A DNA stretch of 64,000 bases from Haliscomenobacter sp965225875 (GCF_965225875.1 NZ_CBDDBS010000002.1:3596001-3660000); one strand, 5' to 3'. Numbered from the stretch's first letter, positions 1 to 12,046 are shown. Notes: generated by a model not told the origin, from the letters alone. Translations and numbers: made by a program.

Positions 1-2
1 GC

Positions 3-3000
3 GACAAAGTGGTTTTCTACAACTGTGATGACATGAAGGTTAATGGCGGCATCTATGCTACGATCTCTCGCGAGTGGGTAGCTACTGATTGCAACGGCAT
101 GCGTTCTGACTACACACAGAAAATCCACTTCACTCGTCCAGACCTGAGCGATTTTGTGTTCAAGGATGAGAATCCAGAAGGCAAGTACGATCATGTTGTT
201 GAGTACAACTCTTGTACTCCAGACAAGAGCCTGATCAAGAAGGAAGATGTAACTCCATATGTATGCAGCTACTTCAACAATCCTCCTTCTAACCCACGTT
301 GTTTGTTCATCGACCAGGTTGAGTGCAACTATTCTGTATCGATCAAAGACACTGAGTTCCCAATCTGTGGTGGCAAAGGTGTGAAAATCGATCGTGAACT
401 GTATGTATTTGACTGGTGTGCAGGTGGTATCGTAGATACTTTCCACATCCTGATCAAAATCGGTGATTTCACTGCTCCAACTTGTGAGTATGCACATGGT
501 GCTCCTTACGACATTTCTACTGGCCCAATGGATTGCACTGCAGCCATTCCAGTAACTGTTGCTGGCATCAAAACTGCCTTTGGTGTAACCATCAAGGACA
601 ACTGTGCACTGGGTAATGTAAGTGTAAGTGTTTACACCAAAGATCGTTATGTAAAAGGTATTTTGGTTTACGAAGGACCAGAAGATCCTTTCTGTGATAA
701 TGCACGCAAGGATGGTGCTGACCTGCGCGGTGACCACGATGCTTACCAATTGGGCGCTTGCGACAAAGAAGACATCTGCTGGGACAAAGTGGAGTATGCT
801 GTAATGAACGGCATGATGATCGGCCTTCCAGTAGGTCGTCACCTGATGGTGATCGACGCTTTCGATGGTTGCTACAATGCCTCTACTTGCTGCTTCCTGT
901 TTGACGTGAAGGACAAGATTGCACCTGTAATGAAGTGTGACGATGACCTGCACATCACTTTGAGCAACGCCAATGGTTACACCAACGGTTATGCACAAGT
1001 TAGCGCTGACGACATCGACGAAGGTTCTTGGGACAACTGCAAACTGGCTTGGATTGCAGTACGTCGCAACGTACCAACTGCTTGTGCAGCTAGCTTCATT
1101 GCTAAAGGATACGACACCAACAACAACGGCAAATTGGACCCTCTGCCAGCTGATGGCGACTGGACCAAAGCTGACGGTTTTGACAGCAACGGCGACGGCG
1201 ATTTGGCTGACTTCGGCGAAACTTTCATCCTGAAGGGTGGCAAGTTGATGACTCCACTACAAGACATCGTTGAGTTCTTCTGCTGCGATTTGGCAGAGCG
1301 CGTAACGATCGAATTGTGGGGTGCTGACATCTATGGCAACACCAACTACTGCTGGGATGATGTGTTGATCGAAGACAAAGTGGCTCCAACTTGTTTGGCT
1401 CCATGGGATGTTACCGTTTATTGCGATGACAAAAACCTGGCTTTGATCGATGATATCAAAACATCTGCTGCTGCATTCGGTGATGTAATCATTCCTTCTG
1501 GCAACGATTGTGCTGCTCTGGATACTGTTTACACTACTGAGAAGAAATTGAAGTGTGGCTATGGCTGGATCGACCGGATCTGGACTTTGACCAAAGAAAC
1601 AGTTAAAGGCCCAATCAGCGTAACTTGCAAGCAACGCATCAACATTCTGCCAGTACACGAATACAACATCTGCTTCCCTAAAGACGTATCTACCGATTGC
1701 AAAACGCCAATCATTGATACCGTTATCACCGACGAATTGGCTTGTGACATCTTGGCTGTAAACGTAAGCGACAAGCGTTACGATGCATCTGACGATGAGT
1801 GCTACAAGTTGTTCCGTACTTACTCTGTAATCAACTGGTGTACTTACGACGACCGTTGTGGTGACCCACTGCTGCAAACCAACATCTCGATCATTCCTCG
1901 TGACGTATTTGGCAACTATGGCAAAGACCCAATCTATGTATTGGTTCGTGACCGCGAAGACAACCGTCGTGATGGCGTTGAAGAGTTCTACATTTCTAAG
2001 GACTTGACCGTAAGTCCTTCTACTGACATCCGCTTCACTCCACCATATTGCGGTGTAGCTGGTGAGTTCTACCACAGCTTCATCTATACTCAGATCATCA
2101 AGGTATACGATGACACTCGTCCAGTTGTAACTGGTGACCCAGGCAAATTCTGCATCCGTGAGGGTGGCGATTGTTTGGCCAACCTGAAAATGGTGATCAC
2201 TGGTAAGGACAACTGTTCTGACAAAGTGACCCTGGAAACTCAGTACCTGATGATTGCTCCTGGTCAGACTTTGGATGCCAGCAAAATGATCCTGTACTCT
2301 ACTCCACGCTGGAGCACCAAAGATTTGGGCAACGGCCAGTTCGAGATCAACGTTGCTAACTTGCCACAAGGCAAGCATGACCTGATCGTAGTTGTACGTG
2401 ACGAGTGTGGTAACTTGAGTGTTGCAACCCGCATTCCATTCACAGTTGAAGACTGCAAAGGTCCAGCACCAATCTGTATCAACGGCTTGAGCACTGAACT
2501 GATGTCTGACGGCAACGGTGGTGGTATGATGGCAGTATGGGCATCTGACTTCGTTGCTTCTAAGATTTACGATTGCAACGGCCAAGGCCCAGAAACCAAA
2601 GATGGTTTGAAACTGGTTACCAAGTACTCGCTGAACCGCGTAGGTCAGCCAGTAGTTTCTACTCAAACTGGTTTGAACCTGACTTGTGCAGACAAAGGCA
2701 AAGTAATCCTGGTTGAATTGCACGCATGGGATGAAGCAGGTAAGGATGACTTCTGCGTAACTTATGTTGAAGTTCAGGACAACCGTGGCGTTTGCCCAAC
2801 AGTTGGTTCTGCTGCTGCAATCGCAGGTACTATCGCAACTGAAGGCAATGCTAACCTGCAAGGTGCAACCATCACTTTGAGTGGTGCTGCTTCTCAGGCT
2901 GCTACTTCTACGGCTAACGGTGGTTACTCTTTCGTTAACCTGAGCAAAGGAGCTGACTTCACGGTAACTCCACAATTGGACAAAAACCACCTGAATGGTG

Positions 3001-4019
3001 TATCTACTTTTGACCTGGTATTGATCCAAAAGCACATCTTGAATGTACAGGCTTTGAACAGCCCATACAAAATGATTGCTGCTGACGTGAACAACTCTAA
3101 GTCAATCACTACTCTGGACTTGATTGCCCTGCGTAAGTTGATCCTGAACATCGATCAAACTTTCCAGAACAACACTTCCTGGAGATTCGTAGATGCTGCT
3201 TACAGCTTCCCAACGCCAAGCAACCCATGGGCTGCTGCGTTCCCAGAAGTTGTGAACATCAACGACATCGCTGCTAACGTAACTGCAAACTTCGTAGCTG
3301 TTAAAGTGGGTGACGTTAACGCCAGTGCAACGGTAAGTGCTGCTGCTGCTGCAGAAGCTCGTACTGCTGGAACATTGGACATCAATGCTGCTGATGCTGC
3401 CCTGAAGGCTGGTCAGGAATACAGTGTTGAATTCAATGCTGCTGAGTTGAAAGACATCCAAGGCTACCAGTTCTCATTGAACCTGGACAAGAGCAAAGTT
3501 GAGCTGGTTGACATCGTTTACGGTGTTGCAAAAGCAGAAAACTTTGGTGTATTCACCAACGAAGGTGTAATCACTACTTCCTGGAACGGTGAAGCTAAGC
3601 AAGGTGCACTGTTCACTTTGGTGTTGCGTGCAAAAGCTGATGCTCAATTGAGCAACGCTTTGAGCCTGAACCGCGTAGTTTCTGCTGAAGCTTACAACCA
3701 GAACAACGAGCAACTGAATGTTGCCCTGAAGTTCAAAGGTGCTGATGTAGCTGCTCAAGGTTTCGAACTGAAGCAAAACACGCCAAACCCATTCAATGCA
3801 GAAACAGTGATCAGCTTCAACCTGCCAAAGGCTGCTGCTGCTACCCTGACTGTTAGCGATGTGACTGGCCGTGTGTTGAAGACCGTTCGTGCTGATTATG
3901 CTAAAGGTTTCAACCAAATCACTTTGAAAGCTGCTGATTTGAACGCTACTGGTGTGTTGTACTACACCCTGGAAGCTGATGACTTCACTGCTACCAAGAA
4001 GATGATTATTGTTGAATAA
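3..4019 (+). CDS. Giant secreted cysteine-rich protein with dockerin-like, cohesin-like and T9SS sorting domains (5' partial)
   Basis: The reading frame is open from the window edge, so the N-terminus lies upstream. The visible 1,338 residues begin with a long cysteine-rich region in which a D-N-C motif recurs (IKDNCALG, SWDNCKLA, GKDNCSDK), as in HYR-like surface modules. Near residue 930 a carboxypeptidase-regulatory-like beta domain begins, followed near 995-1050 by a dockerin-like pair (STFDLVLIQKHIL, TTLDLIALRKLIL), a cohesin-like domain, and from about 1254 a T9SS type A sorting domain (NTPNPFNAETVISFNLP, ending KKMIIVE). The protein is presumably exported by T9SS and kept at the surface or released. 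Codon use is very uniform, suggesting high expression. The exact role is unknown. Confidence 0.85.
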   Translation, partial: DKVVFYNCDDMKVNGGIYATISREWVATDCNGMRSDYTQKIHFTRPDLSDFVFKDENPEGKYDHVVEYNSCTPDKSLIKKEDVTPYVCSYFNNPPSNPRCLFIDQVECNYSVSIKDTEFPICGGKGVKIDRELYVFDWCAGGIVDTFHILIKIGDFTAPTCEYAHGAPYDISTGPMDCTAAIPVTVAGIKTAFGVTIKDNCALGNVSVSVYTKDRYVKGILVYEGPEDPFCDNARKDGADLRGDHDAYQLGACDKEDICWDKVEYAVMNGMMIGLPVGRHLMVIDAFDGCYNASTCCFLFDVKDKIAPVMKCDDDLHITLSNANGYTNGYAQVSADDIDEGSWDNCKLAWIAVRRNVPTACAASFIAKGYDTNNNGKLDPLPADGDWTKADGFDSNGDGDLADFGETFILKGGKLMTPLQDIVEFFCCDLAERVTIELWGADIYGNTNYCWDDVLIEDKVAPTCLAPWDVTVYCDDKNLALIDDIKTSAAAFGDVIIPSGNDCAALDTVYTTEKKLKCGYGWIDRIWTLTKETVKGPISVTCKQRINILPVHEYNICFPKDVSTDCKTPIIDTVITDELACDILAVNVSDKRYDASDDECYKLFRTYSVINWCTYDDRCGDPLLQTNISIIPRDVFGNYGKDPIYVLVRDREDNRRDGVEEFYISKDLTVSPSTDIRFTPPYCGVAGEFYHSFIYTQIIKVYDDTRPVVTGDPGKFCIREGGDCLANLKMVITGKDNCSDKVTLETQYLMIAPGQTLDASKMILYSTPRWSTKDLGNGQFEINVANLPQGKHDLIVVVRDECGNLSVATRIPFTVEDCKGPAPICINGLSTELMSDGNGGGMMAVWASDFVASKIYDCNGQGPETKDGLKLVTKYSLNRVGQPVVSTQTGLNLTCADKGKVILVELHAWDEAGKDDFCVTYVEVQDNRGVCPTVGSAAAIAGTIATEGNANLQGATITLSGAASQAATSTANGGYSFVNLSKGADFTVTPQLDKNHLNGVSTFDLVLIQKHILNVQALNSPYKMIAADVNNSKSITTLDLIALRKLILNIDQTFQNNTSWRFVDAAYSFPTPSNPWAAAFPEVVNINDIAANVTANFVAVKVGDVNASATVSAAAAAEARTAGTLDINAADAALKAGQEYSVEFNAAELKDIQGYQFSLNLDKSKVELVDIVYGVAKAENFGVFTNEGVITTSWNGEAKQGALFTLVLRAKADAQLSNALSLNRVVSAEAYNQNNEQLNVALKFKGADVAAQGFELKQNTPNPFNAETVISFNLPKAAAATLTVSDVTGRVLKTVRADYAKGFNQITLKAADLNATGVLYYTLEADDFTATKKMIIVE

Positions 4020-4032
4020 CCCATAGGGGTGA

Positions 4033-4064
4033 TAGTAGAGACGCAAGATCTTGCGTCTCTACTA
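4033..4064. repeat. 32-bp perfect palindrome, GTAGAGACGC family
   Basis: A perfect 16+16 base inverted repeat centred on AAGATCTT, with GTAGAGACGCAAG as its arm. The GTAGAGACGC end recurs in the hairpin at 54700-54756. Similar GTAGAGACGC palindromes are known from memory to be common in Bacteroidota and cyanobacteria as REP-like repeats. It lies between convergent genes. Confidence 0.8.
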
Positions 4065-4087
4065 CTCTTATAAAGGATTATAACTAA

Positions 4088-4127
4088 AAGAGGCTGCTCA
4101 TCTAAGATGGGCAGCCTCTTCGTTTTT
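4088..4127 (+). terminator. Rho-independent terminator after the T9SS surface protein
   Basis: Stem AAGAGGCTGC/GCAGCCTCTT extends inward through CATC/GATG with one T-G wobble and a TAA loop, then CGTTTTT. On the other strand it is followed by CTTTTAG, so it may also end metH transcription. Confidence 0.85.
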
Positions 4128-4153
4128 AATGGTGTTTTATCAGAATGCTGAGC

Positions 4154-7834
<3,681 letters not shown>

Positions 7835-8044
7835 CTTTTCTCCGTTTTTGTGCTTACTAAAATCAGTAACAGGGGTTTGGGTTATTCAAACACCTCAGGA
7901 TTGATTTTGGGTTGCAAAAATAGAGATTTATTTGATGATATGGACCAGTTAATGTAGCCGCAGCCCTATGTGGCTGCTCTCTTTAGGCAAATTGTTGACC
8001 CAGGCCATGTAGATGGCAGAATAATAGATCAATTTCCCCCAAAC
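7835..8044 (-). other. metH upstream region without a gene
   Basis: No coding frame is supported here. On the minus strand there is a short hairpin, GCAGCC/GGCTGC with loop ACATAG (7960-7977), about 125 bases before the metH ATG. I see no B12-box or SAM-aptamer signature. Confidence 0.5.
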
Positions 8045-8080
8045 AAAAAAGCACCACCGAACTCAATCGATAGTGCTTTT
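8045..8080 (-). terminator. Rho-independent terminator of the tRNA-like RNA
   Basis: On the minus strand a 14-bp stem with G-U wobbles (AAAAGCACTATCGA with TCGGTGGTGCTTTT) closes a 6-base loop and runs into TTTTTTG. It lies 11 bases beyond the 3' end of the tRNA-like RNA, fixing that RNA's strand. Confidence 0.85.
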
Positions 8081-8090
8081 CTGTATTCTG

Positions 8091-8247
8091 CTGTGAGGGA
8101 AGGACTCGAACCTTCACAGGGCGGTTAGCCATAGCACAGAATGGTGGTCAACCCCTGGGTCGTTTCCTGGCCCTATGCTACGTTTGTTCCGGACTCCCTA
8201 CCCCCGAGACAAGAGGGCATGGCTGCCAAAAATTTCATCACCTCACA
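8091..8247 (-). ncRNA. tRNA-like structured RNA of unknown class (about 157 nt)
   Basis: Read on the minus strand, the ends pair as a tRNA acceptor stem, TGTGAGG (8247-8241) with CCTCACA (8098-8092). The 3' strand follows without a gap on a perfect 5-bp T-arm, GAAGG-TTCGAGT-CCTTC (8115-8099). T at position 8 and a discriminator G at 8091 follow tRNA geometry, and CCA is not encoded. The ~120-nt core is not a tRNA body: AGCCAT (8224-8219) pairs with ATGGCT (8132-8127), extended by GGC/GCC across a 4-nt bulge, and CCCTC/GGGGG forms an anticodon-like hairpin with loop TTGTCTC. A strong terminator follows. It could be a tRNA carrying a large insertion, a minimal tmRNA-like RNA, or a new tRNA-like RNA. 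The core 3' of the AGCCAT stem also shows weak ordered resemblance to RNase P RNA. Confidence 0.7.
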
Positions 8248-8562
8248 ATGTTGTTCCTTGGCAAAGAGTATGGCCAAAGAAATTTGTTTTTCTCACGATT
8301 CTTTGCATCTTTGCTGCCCAAAATCGCTAAGCTCGTTCGCTTTGATGAAGCAAAGTTAAAAACATCTCTACATTTATGCTAATTTTTTAAAGAAATTTCT
8401 CAAAATTTTTCATTTTCGTAAAAAAAAGCGATTTTTTTGAAAACGCCTTATATCTCATTTTGCGATAATCAAGTATTTTTTAAATTTTTCAACGACCCTG
8501 CTTATCTTCACCCCATTCAAGATTAACCAGCGTTGAACGCTAACGAACAGAAAGTATAAGAC

Positions 8563-9165
8563 ATGTGGCAAAAAAGACTCATCGTACTGTTGATTCCCGG
8601 ACTATTGGCTACGGTATTGGATCGACTCACGAAGATATGGGCGGTTAATACTCTGAAGGAGCAACCCATGAAGTCCTACCTCAATGACATATTCCGCCTG
8701 GTGTATGCCGAAAATACCGGTGCATTTTTAAGTTTGGGTTCTGACATGAACGACAACTTGCGCTATTGGGTATTGGCGGTGGTACCTGTTTTGGTTTTAC
8801 TGTACATTTTTTTCCATGTACTGACTGCCAAAAACCTGCACATCGTGCAACAGGCCGCTTTTGGATTTATCTTGGGTGGCGGCTTGAGCAATATCTACGA
8901 CCGCATCATGGAAGGCCGGGTGGTCGACTTTATGAACATGGGCTTCGGCACCCTGCGTACAGGCATCTTTAATGTGGCCGATATGTCCATTATGCTAGGT
9001 TTGTTTTTGATGGTTCCTTTTTTGTTCCAAAAACAGGCACCTGTAGAAGCAGCAACAACACCCGTAGCAGCAGCGGAAATTGCCGAAGCAGCAGCAACCG
9101 AAGTGGAAGAATCGGCTGCTCAGGAAGAACCTGCTGAAGATGCCGATCAGTCACCGACTAAGTAG
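8563..9165 (+). CDS. lspA: Lipoprotein signal peptidase (signal peptidase II)
   Basis: A 200-residue inner-membrane aspartyl protease that removes signal peptides from diacylated prolipoproteins. Four hydrophobic segments are visible. The family motifs are NTGAFLSLGS (51-60), SNIYDRIMEGRVVDF with catalytic Asp122, and FNVADMSI with catalytic Asp140. It is longer than the usual ~160-170 residues because of an Ala/Glu-rich acidic tail (about 157-200) after the last membrane segment, presumably cytoplasmic and of unknown role. The ATG at 8563 is the only start that keeps the first membrane segment. A double-stem repeat follows two bases after the stop codon and may serve as its terminator. Confidence 0.95.
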   Translation: MWQKRLIVLLIPGLLATVLDRLTKIWAVNTLKEQPMKSYLNDIFRLVYAENTGAFLSLGSDMNDNLRYWVLAVVPVLVLLYIFFHVLTAKNLHIVQQAAFGFILGGGLSNIYDRIMEGRVVDFMNMGFGTLRTGIFNVADMSIMLGLFLMVPFLFQKQAPVEAATTPVAAAEIAEAAATEVEESAAQEEPAEDADQSPTK

Positions 9166-9167
9166 TG

Positions 9168-9283
9168 GGGGCAAAAAAAAGTGCTCATTTTTCTTGAGCG
9201 AAAGGATTAGATAAGACACTTGAAATGAATCGTTTGCTTATCTAATCCTTTCGCAAAATGAGCACTTATTTTTTTATCGCCCC
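9168..9283 (+). repeat. Double-stem palindromic element, copy 1
   Basis: Outer GGGGC/GCCCC ends and an outer 13-bp stem (9179-9191 with 9255-9267) enclose a perfect 18-bp inner stem (9198-9215 with 9237-9254). The 21-nt loop holds the family core CACTTGAAATGAATCGTT. The right end runs into ATTTTTTT, so it could also terminate lspA. The same architecture, with other stem sequences, occurs at 33577, 62102 and 63295. Confidence 0.88.
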
Positions 9284-9323
9284 TAAGAAAGAAGGTGCTC
9301 AAGAATAATTAATTTATAAAAAA

Positions 9324-9344
9324 GGGCAACCGCAAGGGCTGCCC
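9324..9344 (+). other. Small hairpin just before the symporter start codon
   Basis: GGGCA pairs with TGCCC, with an inner CC/GG closing a GCAA tetraloop. No T-tract follows and the ATG is 17 bases downstream, so it would sit in the leader or ribosome-binding region of the next gene. Confidence 0.4.
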
Positions 9345-9360
9345 CAACGACCCTTCACAT

Positions 9361-10872
9361 ATGTTCGCAGCCGTACTCTCTCCCGGATTGATTGCTACCC
9401 TGATCATTGCGTACTTCGCGATGCTCATTGTGGTAGCCTGGCGCACCAGCCGCAACGCCGACAATAGCTCCTTCTTTCTGGCGGGGCGCAAGGCACCCTG
9501 GATTTTGGTCGCTATTGGTATGATTGGCACTTCCATTTCGGGAGTTACTTTTATTTCTATTCCGGGTGTAGTAGGGGCAGGGGGCAACAACCAGGCTTTT
9601 TCTTACCTACAGTTGGTGATGGGAAATCTTTTTGGGTATTTCATCATTGCTACTGTGTTGCTGCCTTTATATTATCGTTTACAATTGACTTCCATTTATA
9701 CCTATTTGGAAGAGCGCCTGGGTTTTTACTCCTACAAAACCGGCGCAGCCTATTTTTTGATTTCCCGCACGATTGGTTCTTCTTTTCGCCTGTTTTTGGC
9801 GGCAAATGTGGTGGACATGTTTGTGACTGGCCCGATGGGTATCCCCTTCTGGCTGACGGTGGTTATCACCATTGGGTTGATTTGGGTGTATACATTTAAA
9901 GGTGGGGTGGCCACCATTATTTACACAGATACCCTACAAACCATCTTTTTGCTATCCGCACTCGCACTCAGTGTTTATACCATCAGTAGTGCATTGGGTT
10001 GGAATGTGATAGAAATGTTTGGGGAAATCAGCCGGAGTGAATACGGGCGGGTCTTTTTCTTCGACAGTGGCATCGGTGACCCCAACAACTTTTTTAAACA
10101 GTTCATCAGTGGAGCCCTGATCGCGATTGCTATGACGGGACTGGATCAGGATTTGATGCAAAAAAACCTGAGTTGTAAGAACATCAAGGATGCTCAAAAA
10201 AACATGTTGACTTTTACTTCCATTTTCCTTTTGGTCAATATCCTGTTTCTTTCCTTAGGGGCAATGTTGTACCTCTACGCTGCTAAGGAAGGGATTCAAT
10301 TGCCAATGAATGCCAGTGGTAAACTCAATTCTGACCTGGTTTATCCCACTCTGGCCCTGAACCATATGTCGGTGGCCACTGCCATCTGCTTTATGTTGGG
10401 TATCATTGCCTGTACCTACGCCAGTGCAGATTCGGCATTAACGGCCCTAACTACTTCTTTTTGCATTGACTTCCTCAATTTTGACAAGTCCAATGTTTCT
10501 GAACAGCAAAAAGAAAAGACCCGGGTATGGGTTCACGTTGGCTTTTCGCTTTTGACTTTGGTGCAAATCATCGTATTTAAATGGCTGAACAATGATGCGG
10601 TCATCAGTAGTTTGTTCAAAATTGCGGGATATACTTATGGCCCATTGCTTGGTTTATTCATGTTTGGGATACTGACCAAACGGGCCGTGCGCGATCAGTG
10701 GGTTGTGCTGGTTTGTATCATTGCCCCGGTTTTGACCTATACCATCGACGTGTACGCCGAAAAACTGTATGGTTTCAAGTTCGGATTCCTCAACATCGCC
10801 GTCAATGGACTCTTGACTATGCTGGGGCTCTGGCTGATTTCCTACCGTAAAAGCACTGCGGTTTTAAATTAA
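9361..10872 (+). CDS. Sodium:solute symporter (SSS family)
   Basis: A 503-residue polytopic inner-membrane protein with about 13 hydrophobic segments. The N-terminal part follows the SSS pattern: a first membrane helix, the motif TSRNADNSSFFLAGRKAPW (about residues 30-48), then a Gly/Ser-rich helix GMIGTSISGVTFISIPG that in this family lines the sodium site. These proteins couple sodium entry to uptake of sugars, proline, sialic acid or similar solutes; the substrate cannot be read from sequence. It lies between lspA and the fabH operon with its own leader. There is no clear Shine-Dalgarno site, and the ATG at 9361 directly precedes the first helix. Confidence 0.9.
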   Translation: MFAAVLSPGLIATLIIAYFAMLIVVAWRTSRNADNSSFFLAGRKAPWILVAIGMIGTSISGVTFISIPGVVGAGGNNQAFSYLQLVMGNLFGYFIIATVLLPLYYRLQLTSIYTYLEERLGFYSYKTGAAYFLISRTIGSSFRLFLAANVVDMFVTGPMGIPFWLTVVITIGLIWVYTFKGGVATIIYTDTLQTIFLLSALALSVYTISSALGWNVIEMFGEISRSEYGRVFFFDSGIGDPNNFFKQFISGALIAIAMTGLDQDLMQKNLSCKNIKDAQKNMLTFTSIFLLVNILFLSLGAMLYLYAAKEGIQLPMNASGKLNSDLVYPTLALNHMSVATAICFMLGIIACTYASADSALTALTTSFCIDFLNFDKSNVSEQQKEKTRVWVHVGFSLLTLVQIIVFKWLNNDAVISSLFKIAGYTYGPLLGLFMFGILTKRAVRDQWVVLVCIIAPVLTYTIDVYAEKLYGFKFGFLNIAVNGLLTMLGLWLISYRKSTAVLN

Positions 10873-10897
10873 ATGTTAACAAGCAAAAGATTATTGA

Positions 10898-10905
10898 TAT
10901 TTTTG
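10898..10905 (+). promoter_or_regulatory. Bacteroidota -7 box (TATTTTTG) for fabH
   Basis: Matches TAnnTTTG 37 bases before the fabH ATG. It is followed by CGCTCGCAAAT, an 11-mer also found just after the -7-like box before glgX (33834-33844). The -33 element is not clear. Confidence 0.5.
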
Positions 10906-10942
10906 CGCTCGCAAATTGCCAACTGGATTCAAATCCAACGCT

Positions 10943-11971
10943 ATGTCTAAAATTCGTGCTGCGATTACAGGCGTGCAGGGCTGGGTTCCTGAGTACGTAC
11001 TGACCAATCAAGAGCTAGAGAATCTGGTGGATACCACCAGCGAGTGGATCACCTCCCGTACGGGAATCCACGAACGCCGCATCCTCAAAGGCGAGGGGCA
11101 GGGCACATCAATCATCGGCATCAACGCCGTTAAAGGGCTATTGGCCAAAACCAATACCCTCCCCGAAGAAATTGACCTCTTGATCTGTGCTACGGTAACC
11201 GCCGATATGCCATTTCCAGATACTGCCAATATCATTGCTGATGCAGTGGGCATCAAAAATGCTTTTTGCTACGACATCAATGCCGCCTGTTCAGGCTTTT
11301 TGTATGCGCTTACCACTGCTAGTAAGTTTGTGGAATCGGGTTCACACAAAAAAGTCATTGTGGTCGGTGCAGATAAAATGTCTTCTATCATCGACTATAC
11401 AGATCGAACTACCTGTATCATCTTTGGAGATGGTGGAGGGGCCGTTTTGTTGGAACCTACTGAGGAAGAAGTTGGTGTAATGGATTCCTTACACCATAGC
11501 GACGGGATTGGTCAACACTACCTGTACCAAAAAGCAGGTGGTTCTCGCCATCCAGCTACCATTGATACGGTCGTTAATCGTGAACACTTCGTCTACCAAA
11601 ACGGTAAACCAGTGTTCAAAGCAGCGGTTTCGGGAATGTCGGATGTGGTGCTGCGCATCATGGAACGCAACAAGCTTGTGGCTGATGATATTGCCTGGTT
11701 GGTACCCCATCAGGCCAATCGTAGAATCATTGAAACGGTATCCGACATGGCCAAGTTTCCGATGGAACGGGTCATGATCAACATCCAAAAATACGGCAAC
11801 ACCACGGCAGGAACCCTGCCTTTGTGTTTATGGGAATGGGAAAGTCAACTCAAAAAAGGCGACAACATCATCCTAACTGCCTTTGGTGGTGGCTTCACCT
11901 GGGGTGCCATCTACATCAAGTGGGCCTACGATACCCCTCCCACGGATTCATCCGTGGGAGGGAACATATGA
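10943..11971 (+). CDS. fabH: Beta-ketoacyl-ACP synthase III
   Basis: A 342-residue condensing enzyme that starts type II fatty acid synthesis by joining acetyl-CoA with malonyl-ACP. The catalytic triad is visible: Cys116 in NAACSGFLYAL, His256 in VPHQANRRI and Asn286 in GNTTAGTLPL. The ATG at 10943 gives the normal N-terminus; an upstream in-frame TTG is unlikely. It heads a same-strand group with efp, accB and accC, so fatty acid initiation and malonyl-CoA supply are linked. The family normally ends near GGGFTWGAIYIKW; here about 15 extra residues are encoded by an inserted palindrome (11935-11962). Confidence 0.95.
   Translation: MSKIRAAITGVQGWVPEYVLTNQELENLVDTTSEWITSRTGIHERRILKGEGQGTSIIGINAVKGLLAKTNTLPEEIDLLICATVTADMPFPDTANIIADAVGIKNAFCYDINAACSGFLYALTTASKFVESGSHKKVIVVGADKMSSIIDYTDRTTCIIFGDGGGAVLLEPTEEEVGVMDSLHHSDGIGQHYLYQKAGGSRHPATIDTVVNREHFVYQNGKPVFKAAVSGMSDVVLRIMERNKLVADDIAWLVPHQANRRIIETVSDMAKFPMERVMINIQKYGNTTAGTLPLCLWEWESQLKKGDNIILTAFGGGFTWGAIYIKWAYDTPPTDSSVGGNI
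11935..11962. repeat. Palindrome inside the fabH 3' end
   Basis: A perfect 12-bp stem, CCCTCCCACGGA/TCCGTGGGAGGG, with loop TTCA. It is translated as part of the unusual FabH C-terminal tail. Confidence 0.8.
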
Positions 11972-11976
11972 TCCAA

Positions 11977-11996
11977 CCCACGAATTTATTCGTGGG
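11977..11996. repeat. Second CCCACGAAT palindrome after fabH
   Basis: CCCACGAAT/ATTCGTGGG, a 9-bp stem with a 2-base centre, five bases after the fabH stop. A third arm, TCGTGGGAG, follows at 12001-12009. It is related to the preceding palindrome by its CCCACG core. Confidence 0.75.
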
Positions 11997-12046
11997 AGCT
12001 TCGTGGGAGAAAAAATATAAAACGTTAACTTAAAAATAAAACTTTC

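Noticed and set aside
1257..3035. Long open frame (592 codons) antisense to the giant surface protein
   Set aside because: It mirrors the biased codon use of the real gene, has no recognisable domain, and the sense frame ends in a clear T9SS sorting domain.
7835..8044. Cobalamin or SAM riboswitch before metH
   Set aside because: No B12 box and no aptamer-like set of stems; only one short hairpin is present.
8091..8247. tmRNA or RNase P RNA
   Set aside because: Too short for either; tmRNA's G3-U70 pair and tag-reading frame are missing. The core shows ordered resemblance to RNase P RNA (AGTCCGG, CATAGGGC, ACCGCC), but the conserved GAAAGTCCGG and the 3' ACAGAA...GGCTTA block are absent.
8141..8359. 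Short open frame overlapping the tRNA-like RNA
   Set aside because: Coding sequence would run through a strongly structured RNA on the other strand and shows no protein-like features.
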